Positions 46,287 through 54,906 of a stretch of 64,000 bases of DNA are shown piece after piece (position 1 is the first letter of the stretch; the number at the start of each line of letters is the position of its first letter). Both the position numbers and the translations under genes were made by a program. The stretch is from Devosia sp. Root436 (GTDB lineage: Bacteria > Pseudomonadota > Alphaproteobacteria > Rhizobiales > Devosiaceae): NCBI RefSeq assembly GCF_001426345.1, contig NZ_LMEM01000002.1, positions 62,001-126,000 on the forward strand, given 5' to 3'. Under the pieces are notes generated by a model. It was not told the DNA's origin and did not search any database. It was given only the letters and a program-made list of their open reading frames with translations.

Positions 46287-47044
46287 CGGGCAAACTGACA
46301 GTGGTCGGCACCGGCCCCGGCAATCCCGACCAGACCACGCCCGAAGCCCTGGCCGCCATCGCCGCTGCCCATGTGTTCTTCGGCTACGGCCCCTATCTCG
46401 ACCGCCTCACCCTGCGAGGCGACCAGCGCCGCGTCGCCTCGGACAATCGCGAGGAACTCGCCCGCGCCAGGGATGCGTTGCACACTGCTGCCTCGGGCGA
46501 ACAGGTCTGCGTCGTCTCGGGTGGCGATCCCGGCGTCTTCGCCATGGCCGCCGCCATTTGCGAAGCCATCGAAGCCGGCCCGCCCGCCTGGCGCGCCGTC
46601 GATCTCGTCATCGTGCCCGGCGTCACTGCCATGCTGGCCGTCGCCGCCCGCGCCGGCGCTCCCCTGGGCCACGATTTCTGCGCCATTTCGCTGTCCGACA
46701 ATCTCAAGCCCTGGACCGTCATCGAGGCCCGGCTGCGCGCCGTCGCCACAGCCGGGCTGGTGATCGCGCTCTACAATCCCATTTCCAGGGCCCGCCCCTG
46801 GCAGCTGGGCACCGCCTTCACCATCCTGCGTGAAGTCCTGCCCTGGACCACGCCGGTCATCTTCGGCCGCGCCGCCGGCCGGCCCGACGAAGCCATCGAT
46901 ATCATGACCCTGGCCGAAGCCGATCCGGCCAGGGCCGACATGGCCACCTGCGTCATCATCGGCTCGCCCGAAACCCGCGTCATCACCCGCGAAGGCCTGC
47001 CGACGCTGGTCTATTCGCCGCGCTCCATCGGAGGTGGACCGTGA
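46283..47044 (+). CDS. cobJ: Precorrin-3B C17-methyltransferase
   Basis: A 253-residue SAM-dependent methyltransferase that contracts the ring to precorrin-4. VVGTGPGNPDQTTPEALAAIAAAH, VVSGGDPGVFAMAAAICEAIE and LVIALYNPISRARPWQL identify it. The ATG overlaps the cobI stop (ATGA), and the cobL GTG overlaps its own stop. A longer reading frame beginning upstream in another frame is spurious. Confidence 0.94.
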   Translation: MTGKLTVVGTGPGNPDQTTPEALAAIAAAHVFFGYGPYLDRLTLRGDQRRVASDNREELARARDALHTAASGEQVCVVSGGDPGVFAMAAAICEAIEAGPPAWRAVDLVIVPGVTAMLAVAARAGAPLGHDFCAISLSDNLKPWTVIEARLRAVATAGLVIALYNPISRARPWQLGTAFTILREVLPWTTPVIFGRAAGRPDEAIDIMTLAEADPARADMATCVIIGSPETRVITREGLPTLVYSPRSIGGGP

Positions 47045-48330
47045 GCACGCCTCTGAGTGGAGCACGAGTCACCTCTCCCCTCAGGGGAGAGGGAGCCAAC
47101 GCTCAGCGCCACGTCCTGCAGGGTTCAACCATGAGCTGGCTCAGCATCGTCGGGATCGGCGAAGATGGTCTCCCCGGTCTGGGCGAAGCGGCCCGCGCTG
47201 CCATCGCGAATGCCGAATTCGTCTTCGGCGGCACCCGCCACCTCGAATTGGCCGCCCCCGCCATAGTGGGCACGGCCCGTCCCTGGCCCACGCCCTTTTC
47301 CATCGAGCCCGTCATCGCCCTGCGCGGAAGCAAGGTCTGCGTCCTCGCCTCAGGCGATCCGTTCCATCATGGCGTGGGCGTCACCCTCGCCCGGCATATC
47401 GACGCCAGTCAGATGCAGGTCCATCCGCATCCCTCGTCCTTCAGCCTCGCGGCCGCCCGCCTCGGCTGGCCGCTGCAGGATGTGCTCACCCTCTCGCTGC
47501 ATGGCCGCCCGCTCGACCTGATCCGCCCCCATCTTCATCCCGGCGCGCGCATCCTCGCCCTGACCTCCGATGAACACGGCCCTTCAGCCCTCGCCCAGCT
47601 GCTCACCGAAGCCGGTTTCGGCATTTCCATCGTCACGGTTCTGGAAGCGCTCGGCGGCCCTGATGAAACCGTGCGCACCAATGTCGCCATGAATTTCGCC
47701 CTCACCGGCGTCAACCCGCTCAATCTCTGCGCCATCAGCGTTGTCGCCCTGCCCACCGCCCGCATCCTGTCGCTCACCCCCGGCCGCGACGACAGCCTGT
47801 TCGAGCATGACGGCCAGATCACTAAGCGCGAAATCCGCGCCCTCACCCTCTCCGCCCTCGCCCCCCGCCGGGGCGAAACGCTGTGGGATATCGGCGCCGG
47901 TTCGGGCTCCATCGCCATCGAATGGATGCTGGCCGATCCGAGCCTGCGCGCCGTCGCCGTGGAAGCCGATCCCCCGCGCGCCGCCCGTATCATCCGCAAT
48001 GCCACCGCCTTCGGGGTGCCTGATCTGACCCTCGCCATCGGCACTGCCCCCGCCGCCCTGGCCGGGCTCGAACCACCTCATGCCATCTTCGTCGGCGGCG
48101 GCGGCTCCGATCCCGGCATGCTCGACGCCGCCATCGCCGCGCTGCGCCCCAACGGACGCCTCGTCGCCAATGCGGTGACACTGGAACTCGAAGCCATCCT
48201 GATCACCAAGCACGCCGAACTGGGCGGCACCCTCACCCGCCTCTCGGTGGACCGCGCCGACGCCATCGGCAGCATGACAGGCTGGAAGCCGGCACGGCCG
48301 ATCATGCAATGGGTCTGGGTGAAGCCATGA
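47041..48330 (+). CDS. cobL: Precorrin-6Y C5,15-methyltransferase (decarboxylating)
   Basis: A fusion of CobE-type (N-terminal SWLSIVGIGEDGL, about residues 31-230) and CbiT-type (LWDIGAGSGSIAIEWML, about 280-429) methyltransferase domains, forming precorrin-8. The GTG at 47041 has a strong GGAGGTG site and overlaps cobJ; homology begins only at ATG 47131. The 30 residues between come from a Family A fragment in frame. TGAGC occurs after both GTG and ATG, as if a 90-bp piece had been inserted into an original GTGAGCTGGCTC. Either start could be used. The precorrin-6A reductase cobK, often next to it, is missing. Confidence 0.9.
   Translation: MSTPLSGARVTSPLRGEGANAQRHVLQGSTMSWLSIVGIGEDGLPGLGEAARAAIANAEFVFGGTRHLELAAPAIVGTARPWPTPFSIEPVIALRGSKVCVLASGDPFHHGVGVTLARHIDASQMQVHPHPSSFSLAAARLGWPLQDVLTLSLHGRPLDLIRPHLHPGARILALTSDEHGPSALAQLLTEAGFGISIVTVLEALGGPDETVRTNVAMNFALTGVNPLNLCAISVVALPTARILSLTPGRDDSLFEHDGQITKREIRALTLSALAPRRGETLWDIGAGSGSIAIEWMLADPSLRAVAVEADPPRAARIIRNATAFGVPDLTLAIGTAPAALAGLEPPHAIFVGGGGSDPGMLDAAIAALRPNGRLVANAVTLELEAILITKHAELGGTLTRLSVDRADAIGSMTGWKPARPIMQWVWVKP
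47069..47105. repeat. Family A fragment at the cobL 5' end
   Basis: CCTCTCCCCTCAGGGGAGAGG (47072-47092) and the following GAGCCAACGCTCAGC match the end of the unit at 4011. Lies inside the 5' part of the cobL frame. Confidence 0.8.
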
Positions 48331-48347
48331 GCGCCGAGCTCTTCTTC

Positions 48348-48370
48348 ACCTCTCCCTTCGGGGGAGAGGT
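48348..48370. repeat. Family A fragment between cobL and cobM
   Basis: ACCTCTCCCTTCGGGGGAGAG.. palindrome in the 54-bp gap; the only cob junction besides cobJ-L carrying such a piece. Confidence 0.75.
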
Positions 48371-48384
48371 AAGAAAGGCCACCA

Positions 48385-49143
48385 ATGACCGTCCATTTCA
48401 TCGGCGCCGGCCCCGGCGCGGCCGATCTCATCACCGTGCGCGGCATGAACCTCCTGCGCGCCTGCCCGGTCTGCCTCTATGCCGGCTCCATCGTGCCGCC
48501 CGACATGCTGGCCTGGTGCGGGCCCGGCACAAGCCTGGTCGATACGGCCCCCCTCTCGCTCGACGAGATCGAAGCCGAATATATCCGCGCCCACGAAGCC
48601 GGGCTGGATGTCGCCCGCCTCCATTCCGGCGATCTGTCCGTCTGGAGTGCCGTGGCCGAGCAGATGCGCCGGCTCGACCGCCTCGGCATAGCCTATACGC
48701 TGACGCCTGGCGTCCCCGCCTTCGCCGCCGCCGCCGCCGCGCTTGGCCGCGAACTCACTATTCCCGCCGCCGCGCAGAGCCTGGTCCTCACCCGCGTCTC
48801 CGGCCGCGCCTCGCCCATGCCCGATGGCGAAACGCTGGCTGCTTTCGGCGCCACCGGCGCCACTTTGGCGATCCATCTCGCCATCCACGCGCTCGACCGC
48901 GTCGTCGCCGAATTGACGCCGCTCTATGGCAAGGATTGCCCGGTCGCCGTGGTCTTCCACGCCTCCTGGCCCGACGAAAAGATCATAAGCGGCACCCTTG
49001 AGGATATCGAGGCGCGGCTCAAAGCCGACCCGGTGGAGCGCACCGCCATCATCTTCGTCGGCCGGGGCCTCGGCAAAGCGGATTTCCGCGAAAGCGCGCT
49101 CTACGACCCGGACTATCAGCGGCGATTCAGGGGCCGGGACTAG
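48385..49143 (+). CDS. cobM: Precorrin-4 C11-methyltransferase
   Basis: A 252-residue SAM-dependent methyltransferase producing precorrin-5. [55 protein letters not shown] and [20 protein letters not shown] are diagnostic. Last cob gene in the window. It is separated from cobL by a repeat fragment and from the convergent lacI gene by a Family A unit. Confidence 0.95.
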   Translation: MTVHFIGAGPGAADLITVRGMNLLRACPVCLYAGSIVPPDMLAWCGPGTSLVDTAPLSLDEIEAEYIRAHEAGLDVARLHSGDLSVWSAVAEQMRRLDRLGIAYTLTPGVPAFAAAAAALGRELTIPAAAQSLVLTRVSGRASPMPDGETLAAFGATGATLAIHLAIHALDRVVAELTPLYGKDCPVAVVFHASWPDEKIISGTLEDIEARLKADPVERTAIIFVGRGLGKADFRESALYDPDYQRRFRGRD

Positions 49144-49151
49144 ACTTCCCT

Positions 49152-49279
49152 TACCTCTCCCTTGGGGGAGAGGTCGACCCGAAGGGTCGGGTGAGGGGGC
49201 CTTTACTGGGTTCGGTGCAAGACGATCGCCCCCTCACCCGGCGCTACGCGCCGACCTCTCCCCCAAAGGGAGAGGTGAA
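49152..49279. repeat. Family A palindromic repeat
   Basis: TACCTCTCCCTTGGGGGAGAGG.. pairs with CGACCTCTCCCCCAAAGGGAGAGGT; inner GGTGAGGGGGCC / CCCCCTCACCCGG. Same subtype as the copy in cydD. Between convergent cobM and lacI. Confidence 0.88.
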
Positions 49280-49281
49280 GG

Positions 49282-50292
49282 CTAACCCTCACTGCTCGCG
49301 CGCAGCACCAGTTCAGGCTCGATCAGCTTCACCTGCGGCTCGGGCAGCGCGTCGGCCCCGATCAGCCCGATCAGCCGCTCCACCGCCAGTTCGGTCACCC
49401 GCGCCACCGCATAATCCACGCTGCTGATCGGCGTCGCCGCATATTCGGCAAATTCGATATTGTCGAAGCCGACAATGGCCATGTCGTCGGGCACGCGCAG
49501 GCCCTTCTCCTGCGTCCAGCGCAACGCCCCTAGAGCCAGCGAGTCCGTGGCAGCCAGCAAAGCCGTCATGCCGGCGCCCCGCGCCATCAGTTCCGCCATC
49601 GCCGCGTGGCCCCCGGCCACCGAATGGGTGCGCGGCGCCACCAGCAGCCCGTCATCGACGCCAATCCCCGCCTCGGCCAGCGCCTGCCGGTAGCCCTCCG
49701 CCTTTTCCAGGTTCCCCCGCTCATGCCCGCCATCGATGAGCCCGATGCGCCTATGGCCAAGCTCCAGCAGATGGCGCACCGCCTTGTAGCCGCCCTGCCG
49801 CGTATCCATGCTGACCACATCGACGCCGGCATCGGGGTCGCCCACCAGCAGCACGACCGGATGGCCCGCCTGCCGCACGCGGCGGATATGGTCGAGATCG
49901 CGGTGGCTGCTCGGATAGATCAGCATGCCGTCCACCTGCCGCGAGCGGAACATCTCGATCACCTTCTTCTGCTCCTCGGGATCGCCGTTGGAGGTGGCGA
50001 ACAGCGTCGAGTAGCCACGTTCGGCCAGCCGCAATTCAATGGCCTGGGCCACCCGCGTCAGCACCGGATTGGTGATCGAGGTCAGCACCAGCCCCACGGT
50101 CTTGGTCTCGCGGCTCACCAGCGATTTGGCGATGTGGTTGGGCAGGTAGTTCAGCGCCTCGGCCGCCTGGCGGATGGTCAACCGGGTGTCCTCGGGGATG
50201 CGCGGGCTGTCGCGCAAGGCCAGCGAGACGGTATTCACCGAAAAGCCGGTCCTGTTGGCGATGTCCTTCAGGCGGGTGATCGGTCTGCCCAT
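49282..50292 (-). CDS. LacI-family transcriptional regulator
   Basis: A 336-residue LacI protein. RLKDIANRTGFSVNTVSLALRDSPRI (residues 7-32) is the DNA-binding helix-turn-helix, LNYLPNHIAKSLVSRETKTVG the hinge, and GLIDGGHERGNLEKAEGYRQAL and VGFDNIEFAEYAATPISSV the ligand core. The MGRPIT start is chosen by homology; the frame runs on for 64 codons as the shadow of the SDR gene. It is divergent from that SDR gene with a TTAGCGCTAA palindrome between, so the SDR gene is the probable target. Confidence 0.92.
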   Translation of the reverse strand: MGRPITRLKDIANRTGFSVNTVSLALRDSPRIPEDTRLTIRQAAEALNYLPNHIAKSLVSRETKTVGLVLTSITNPVLTRVAQAIELRLAERGYSTLFATSNGDPEEQKKVIEMFRSRQVDGMLIYPSSHRDLDHIRRVRQAGHPVVLLVGDPDAGVDVVSMDTRQGGYKAVRHLLELGHRRIGLIDGGHERGNLEKAEGYRQALAEAGIGVDDGLLVAPRTHSVAGGHAAMAELMARGAGMTALLAATDSLALGALRWTQEKGLRVPDDMAIVGFDNIEFAEYAATPISSVDYAVARVTELAVERLIGLIGADALPEPQVKLIEPELVLRASSEG

Positions 50293-50306
50293 GCCGGTCT
50301 CTTGTA

Positions 50307-50316
50307 TTAGCGCTAA
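50307..50316. promoter_or_regulatory. Palindromic operator TTAGCGCTAA
   Basis: Perfect 10-bp palindrome with the central CG of LacI-type operators, 15 bp before the lacI start and 46 bp before the SDR start, within a 69-bp divergent region. Confidence 0.65.
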
Positions 50317-50361
50317 CCGCCTCCTATCACTTCGACTTGGCATTACCAAGTCGAGTCCTCC

Positions 50362-51135
50362 ATGACCCAGCTTTCCATTCCCGACCTGGCCGGCAAGGCC
50401 GTTCTCGTCACCGGCGCCTCCACCGGCATCGGCGCCGCTCTCGCCAGGGCGTTGGGTGCGCAGGGCGCCATGGTGGGCGTCCACTACAATGCAAGCAAGG
50501 ACGCCGCCGAGGCTGTTGCCGGTGCCGTCGAGGATGCCGGCGGCAAGGCGTTCCTGGTCCGCGCCGATGCTTCCAGCTCCAGCGATATCGCCCGCGCGGT
50601 GGACGATACCGCCAACGCCTTCGGCCGCCTCGACGGACTGGTCAATAATGCCGGCGGCATGGTCGGCCGCATGAATTACGCCGATATGGACGACGCCTAT
50701 TACGACAGCGTCATGGATCTCAACGGCCGCTCGGTGATTGCGGCCAGCCGTGCCGCCATCCCCTATCTCAAGCGCGAGGGCGGCTTCATCATCAACACCA
50801 GTTCCATCGCGGCGCGCAACGGGGCCAGCAATGGGGCCGGGCTCTATGGCTCATCCAAGGCCCTGGTCTCCAACATCACCCGCGGCATGGCCAAGGAGCT
50901 GATCGGCTTCGGCATTCGCGTCAACGCGGTGGCCCCCGGCGTCATCGATACGCCTTTCCACGAGCGCTATTCCACCCAAGCCCAGCTCAAGGCCAATGTC
51001 GCCACCATCCCGCAGGGCCGCATGGGCACGGCCGAAGAATGCGTCGGCGCCTACCTGTTCCTCGCCTCGCCGGCCCTGTCGGGCTACATCATCGGCCAGG
51101 TCATCGAGGTCAATGGCGGCCAGTTGATGCCGTAG
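50362..51135 (+). CDS. Short-chain dehydrogenase/reductase
   Basis: A 257-residue classical SDR. Cofactor loop VLVTGASTGIGAALARAL; NNAGGM; catalytic Ser in NTSSIAARNG and YGSSKALVSNITRGMAKEL with the YxxxK motif; C-terminal GYIIGQVIEVNGGQLMP. Probably oxidises a sugar, polyol or sugar acid, since it is paired with a LacI regulator. The precise substrate is unknown and no further catabolic gene adjoins. Confidence 0.9.
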   Translation: MTQLSIPDLAGKAVLVTGASTGIGAALARALGAQGAMVGVHYNASKDAAEAVAGAVEDAGGKAFLVRADASSSSDIARAVDDTANAFGRLDGLVNNAGGMVGRMNYADMDDAYYDSVMDLNGRSVIAASRAAIPYLKREGGFIINTSSIAARNGASNGAGLYGSSKALVSNITRGMAKELIGFGIRVNAVAPGVIDTPFHERYSTQAQLKANVATIPQGRMGTAEECVGAYLFLASPALSGYIIGQVIEVNGGQLMP

Positions 51136-51140
51136 GCTCT

Positions 51141-51287
51141 TCCCCTTCTCCCCTTGAGGGAGAAGGTGCCCGAAGGGCGGATGAGGGGTGGCCTCCACAG
51201 GCATCAAGGCATGGGAGAGCGCAGAACCCCTCACCCGGCTCTTCCGCTGAACGCGGAAGAACCACCCTCTCCCTCAAGGGGAGAAAG
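51141..51287. repeat. Family A palindromic repeat
   Basis: CTTCTCCCCTTGAGGGAGAAGG ... CCCTCTCCCTCAAGGGGAGA, with CGGATGAGGGG / CCCCTCACCCGG and CTTCCGCTGAACGCGGAAG inner hairpins. Between convergent SDR and GGDEF-EAL genes. Same subtype as the copy at 61761. Confidence 0.86.
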
Positions 51288-51327
51288 TGACGACCGAGAG
51301 GTCGGTTGACCCAACCCAACCCTTTGC

Positions 51328-53784
51328 TCAAGCCCCCATGCCCGCTTCCAGCGCATCGTCCCAGTCGATCACTCCCGGCCGGCCGAGCAAAAACCCCTGG
51401 GCCTCGTTGCAGCCTTCCATTCGCAGCACTTCGAGCTGGGCCCGCGTCTCGACGCCTTCGGCCAGCACCGGCACATGCAGGCTCCGTCCCAGCGCCAGGA
51501 TGGCGCGCACGATGGCCTTGGACTGTTCGTTCACCTCGACCTCGTCCATGAAGGAGCGGTCGAGCTTGATCTTGTCGAAGGGGAAGCTGCGCAAAGTATC
51601 GAGCGAGGAATAGCCGGTGCCGAAATCGTCGATGGCGATGGAAACGCCCATGGCCTTGATCTGCCGCAGGATATGCAAGGCCCGCTGCTTGTCGGCGATG
51701 ATGGAGGTTTCCGTCACCTCCAGCTCCAGCCGCTCCGGCGACAGGCCGGAGAGGACGAGCACATTGCGCACGGTCTCGATCAGTTCCACCTGCGCCAGTT
51801 GCAGGCCCGAAATATTGACCGCGATCTTGTAGGGCTCCGGCCATGACGCGGCGTCGAGGCAGGCCATCTTCAGCACCCAGTTGCCGATGGCGCCAATCGC
51901 CCCGCATTCCTCGGCCACCGGGATGAAGTCGGCCGGCGAGACATTGCCATGGCCCGGACGGTCCCAGCGCAGCAGCACCTCGTAGCCGGTGATATCTCCG
52001 GTCGCGACCGATTTCTGCACCTGGTAGGCCAGATAGAAAGCGTTCTCCTCCAGCGCCGCCCAGATATCGCGCGCCATGTCCCGGCGCTGGCGGGCATGTT
52101 CGTCCATCTCGCTTTCGTAATAGGCGACGCGGCGGTCGAATTCGGCCTTGGCGCGATACATGGCCAGGTCGGCATTGTTGAGCAGTTTGGAGCGATCCGC
52201 CCCGTCCTCGGGATAGATCGCCACCCCGATGCTGCCCCCGGTATTGATCGCCGAACCGTCGATCACCAGCCGCGTGAACAAGGCGGTTTCGAGTCGCGCC
52301 AGGAATTCGCGCACCGCATCCATCGAGGTGAAGCTCTTGAGCGCGGCGAATTCGTCGCCGCCCAGCCGCGCGATCAGTTCGCCCTCCTTGAGGCCCTCGT
52401 TCAGCCGTGCGGACAGGGTCTTGAGCACCACGTCGCCGGCGGCGTGGCCATAGCTGTCATTGACCTCCTTGAAGCGGTCGAGGTCGATGGCGATCACCGC
52501 CAGGTTGTTGTCGGTCTCTTCGGCATTGGCCAGGGCCGCCTCGAAGCGTTCGTTGAACATGGCGCGATTGGGCAGGCCGGTAAGGCCGTCATGGCGCGCC
52601 AGGTGGGCAATGGCCGCGGCGCTGCGCTGGCGTTCGGTGATGTCGTCCACCGTCGAAACCCAGGAGCCATCGCCGACCGGGCTGTGATTGATGCGCAGGG
52701 TGCGCTCGTCGGCGAAGGTATGGACGATCTCGCCGCCCTTGCCTGCTATCAGCGGCAGGTGCTGCTCCAGCACCCGTTCGGTGAGTTCGTCGAGATTGTC
52801 CGGCGCTTGGCCGCGCCCGACAATGGTCAATTGGCAGATGTCGCGAAACGACAGCCCCGCCAGATCCCGCTCCGGATCGATGCCCAGCAATTGCGGCAGG
52901 CGCTGGTTATAGAGCCGCAAATGACCCTCGGCATCGTAGAGGCTCAGCCCCTGCGCCATATGCGTCATCGCCAGTTCGAGCCGGCTGGTGGCTTCATTGA
53001 TGCGCTCGGCGTCGCGCAATTGCCGCTCGCGTTCGCGCGCCGTGCGCCGGCGGTCGGCCTCGTCGAGCAGCACGCTGCCCAGCGCCGCCCCCAGTATCAG
53101 CACCGAAATGAAGGCCAGCGCTACGGCCAGCCAGCCGTTGTGGATGCTGCCATTGGCGACGAGCGGGAAGCAGCGGGAGAAATCGGCCGCGCCCATCGCG
53201 GTGAAATGCATGGCGCAGATGGCCAGCGTCAGCAGCCCCGCCCCGCCCAGCAACCGGCGCGTACCGCTGCCCATGGCGCTGACGAAGGCGAGCCCGCCCA
53301 GCACGATGCCGGCAAGGACGGAGGCGGCGATCATCGCCGGGTTCCAGCCGAGGTCGCCGCCCATCACCAGCGCGGCGATGCCGGCATAGTGCATGCTGGA
53401 AATGGCGACACCCACCACGGCGCCGCCAAGGAAATGATCGGCCGTGCCGCTGCCGCGGATGGCCATGGCAATGCCGGCGCCGCAGACCAGAATGGCGACA
53501 AGCAGCGACGTCGTCGTCAGGCCGACATCATAACTCAGCGTGAAGCCGGGCCTGAAGGCCAGCACGGCGACGAAATGAGTGGCCCAGATGCCGAAACCCA
53601 CCGCCAGCGCCGCCACGATGGTCCAGGTCAGCCGCATCCGCCCCTCGGCGCGATGGGCGTGCCGCAACAACCCCACGCAGGCGTAGGAGGATATGAGGCA
53701 CACGACCGCCGCCAGGACGACCAGGCCAGGGTCGTGACCGCGCAGGAAAAAATCTATGATTGACAACAGGGCAGGACCCGCCAC
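51328..53784 (-). CDS. MHYT-PAS-GGDEF-EAL membrane signalling protein
   Basis: An 818-residue inner-membrane protein that likely makes or breaks cyclic di-GMP. Residues 1-245 hold about seven membrane segments with MHYT-type motifs near 69 (THFVAV), 131 (MHYA) and 192 (MHFT), which may bind copper and sense gas. A PAS-like segment spans about 270-390, GGDEF is intact at 475-479, and the EAL motif reads EVL at 602-604 with VNISG, ELEVTE and DDFGTGYSS following. EVL is a known tolerated variant, so activity of both domains is possible. The 73-bp repeat lies 40 bp upstream of its ATG. Confidence 0.93.
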   Translation of the reverse strand: MAGPALLSIIDFFLRGHDPGLVVLAAVVCLISSYACVGLLRHAHRAEGRMRLTWTIVAALAVGFGIWATHFVAVLAFRPGFTLSYDVGLTTTSLLVAILVCGAGIAMAIRGSGTADHFLGGAVVGVAISSMHYAGIAALVMGGDLGWNPAMIAASVLAGIVLGGLAFVSAMGSGTRRLLGGAGLLTLAICAMHFTAMGAADFSRCFPLVANGSIHNGWLAVALAFISVLILGAALGSVLLDEADRRRTARERERQLRDAERINEATSRLELAMTHMAQGLSLYDAEGHLRLYNQRLPQLLGIDPERDLAGLSFRDICQLTIVGRGQAPDNLDELTERVLEQHLPLIAGKGGEIVHTFADERTLRINHSPVGDGSWVSTVDDITERQRSAAAIAHLARHDGLTGLPNRAMFNERFEAALANAEETDNNLAVIAIDLDRFKEVNDSYGHAAGDVVLKTLSARLNEGLKEGELIARLGGDEFAALKSFTSMDAVREFLARLETALFTRLVIDGSAINTGGSIGVAIYPEDGADRSKLLNNADLAMYRAKAEFDRRVAYYESEMDEHARQRRDMARDIWAALEENAFYLAYQVQKSVATGDITGYEVLLRWDRPGHGNVSPADFIPVAEECGAIGAIGNWVLKMACLDAASWPEPYKIAVNISGLQLAQVELIETVRNVLVLSGLSPERLELEVTETSIIADKQRALHILRQIKAMGVSIAIDDFGTGYSSLDTLRSFPFDKIKLDRSFMDEVEVNEQSKAIVRAILALGRSLHVPVLAEGVETRAQLEVLRMEGCNEAQGFLLGRPGVIDWDDALEAGMGA

Positions 53785-53823
53785 GAAACGATGCGGCGAC
53801 GCTACGCAGTTCCACTTAAGCGC

Positions 53824-53896
53824 CGGTTACGTGGCGCCCGCCGGGCGGTCAATTGCTTGAAATGTGATCAATCGCCCGCCGATATGGTTTCCAATT
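53824..53896. repeat. 73-bp direct repeat, left copy
   Basis: CGGTTACGTGGCGCCCGCCG.. to ..ATATGGTTTCCAATT. It matches 56381-56453 at 72 of 73 positions (T for C at the ninth base). The two copies enclose the three genes 54052-56352. The complementary strand reads the last codons (LETISAGD-stop) of the small gene at 56425. Confidence 0.95.
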
Positions 53897-54051
53897 CACC
53901 AACGGATGGCCACCACCGACGGGCTCCCCCGCACTCTCCAAACTATAGCCGGCACGTTCATTGCCGGATGCCCGTATTGTCTGGTTAATGATGAATTGAC
54001 TAAAGACTAAAAACGAGTCCTTCTTACACGAGGAACGCGGGAGGATGGCCT

Positions 54052-54888
54052 ATGGTGGTTTCTATTAAAAATCACAAGGTTTCCGTCGACGGATCCCCGG
54101 TCGAATACGTAAAATCACCCTATACCGGCGGCCCGCTCTCAAAAAAACCGAAGATACTGGTGATGCATTTCACCTATGGGGGAACGGCGGCGTCCAGCGC
54201 CCAGTGGTTCAAGAGCCCGCAAAATCCGGGCTCCTCCGCCCATGTCGTCATCGAGCGCGACGGCACCATCATTCAATGCGTGGACTTCAATACGGTGGCC
54301 TGGCACGCTGGAAAATCGAAATACGGCGACCTGGTCGGTCTCAATCAATATTCGCTTGGCATAGAACTGGCCAATTGGGGCTACCTGCAGCGCGTACCCG
54401 ATGGCTGGCAGAGCTATACCCAGCGCAGGATCGCCGAGCCGGTCCTGGCCGCCCATCGCTTCGGCAATCCGGATGGCAGTTCCCAGCCGATCGGCTGGGA
54501 GCCTTATCCCGAAGTGCAGGTGCAAGTGGCGGCAAACCTGGCACGCAGCTTGGTGGACAGCTATGGCATTGATACGATCGTCGGGCATGAAGATATATCG
54601 CGCGGCCGCAAATGGGATCCGGGTCCGGCTTTCGATCTCGACCGCTTCCGCGCGCTCGTCTTTGGCGGCCGGGGTGTCGATGAGGACAATTTTTTCGAGG
54701 TAACAGCCAGCGAAGGCCTGAACCTGCGCAGCGTGGCGTCCACTGCAGGCGTCGTCCTGCGAGTCCTGCCGATAGGCACGCGCGTCGAGATGCATGAGCG
54801 TTCGATGAACTGGTTCTTCGTTTCGGTTCTCAATATGGCCGGCCGACCTGAAATATCGGGATGGGTCAATTCGGCTTTTCTGAAATGA
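54052..54888 (+). CDS. N-acetylmuramoyl-L-alanine amidase (Amidase_2) with C-terminal SH3 domain
   Basis: A 278-residue peptidoglycan amidase. The Amidase_2/PGRP fold spans about 30-200: Zn ligands His39 (LVMHFT), His179 and Asp189 (GHEDISRGRKWDPGP), with SSAHVVIERDGTIIQ and YSLGIELANWG between. Residues about 212-278 form a bacterial SH3 module (LNLRSVAS, GWVNSAFLK) for wall binding. There is no signal peptide, as in phage endolysins, so it needs another release route or acts on imported muropeptides. GGGAGGA precedes the ATG. First of three genes within the direct repeat. Confidence 0.92.
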   Translation: MVVSIKNHKVSVDGSPVEYVKSPYTGGPLSKKPKILVMHFTYGGTAASSAQWFKSPQNPGSSAHVVIERDGTIIQCVDFNTVAWHAGKSKYGDLVGLNQYSLGIELANWGYLQRVPDGWQSYTQRRIAEPVLAAHRFGNPDGSSQPIGWEPYPEVQVQVAANLARSLVDSYGIDTIVGHEDISRGRKWDPGPAFDLDRFRALVFGGRGVDEDNFFEVTASEGLNLRSVASTAGVVLRVLPIGTRVEMHERSMNWFFVSVLNMAGRPEISGWVNSAFLK

Positions 54889-54906
54889 CGTTCAAGGGGT
54901 GAGGGA

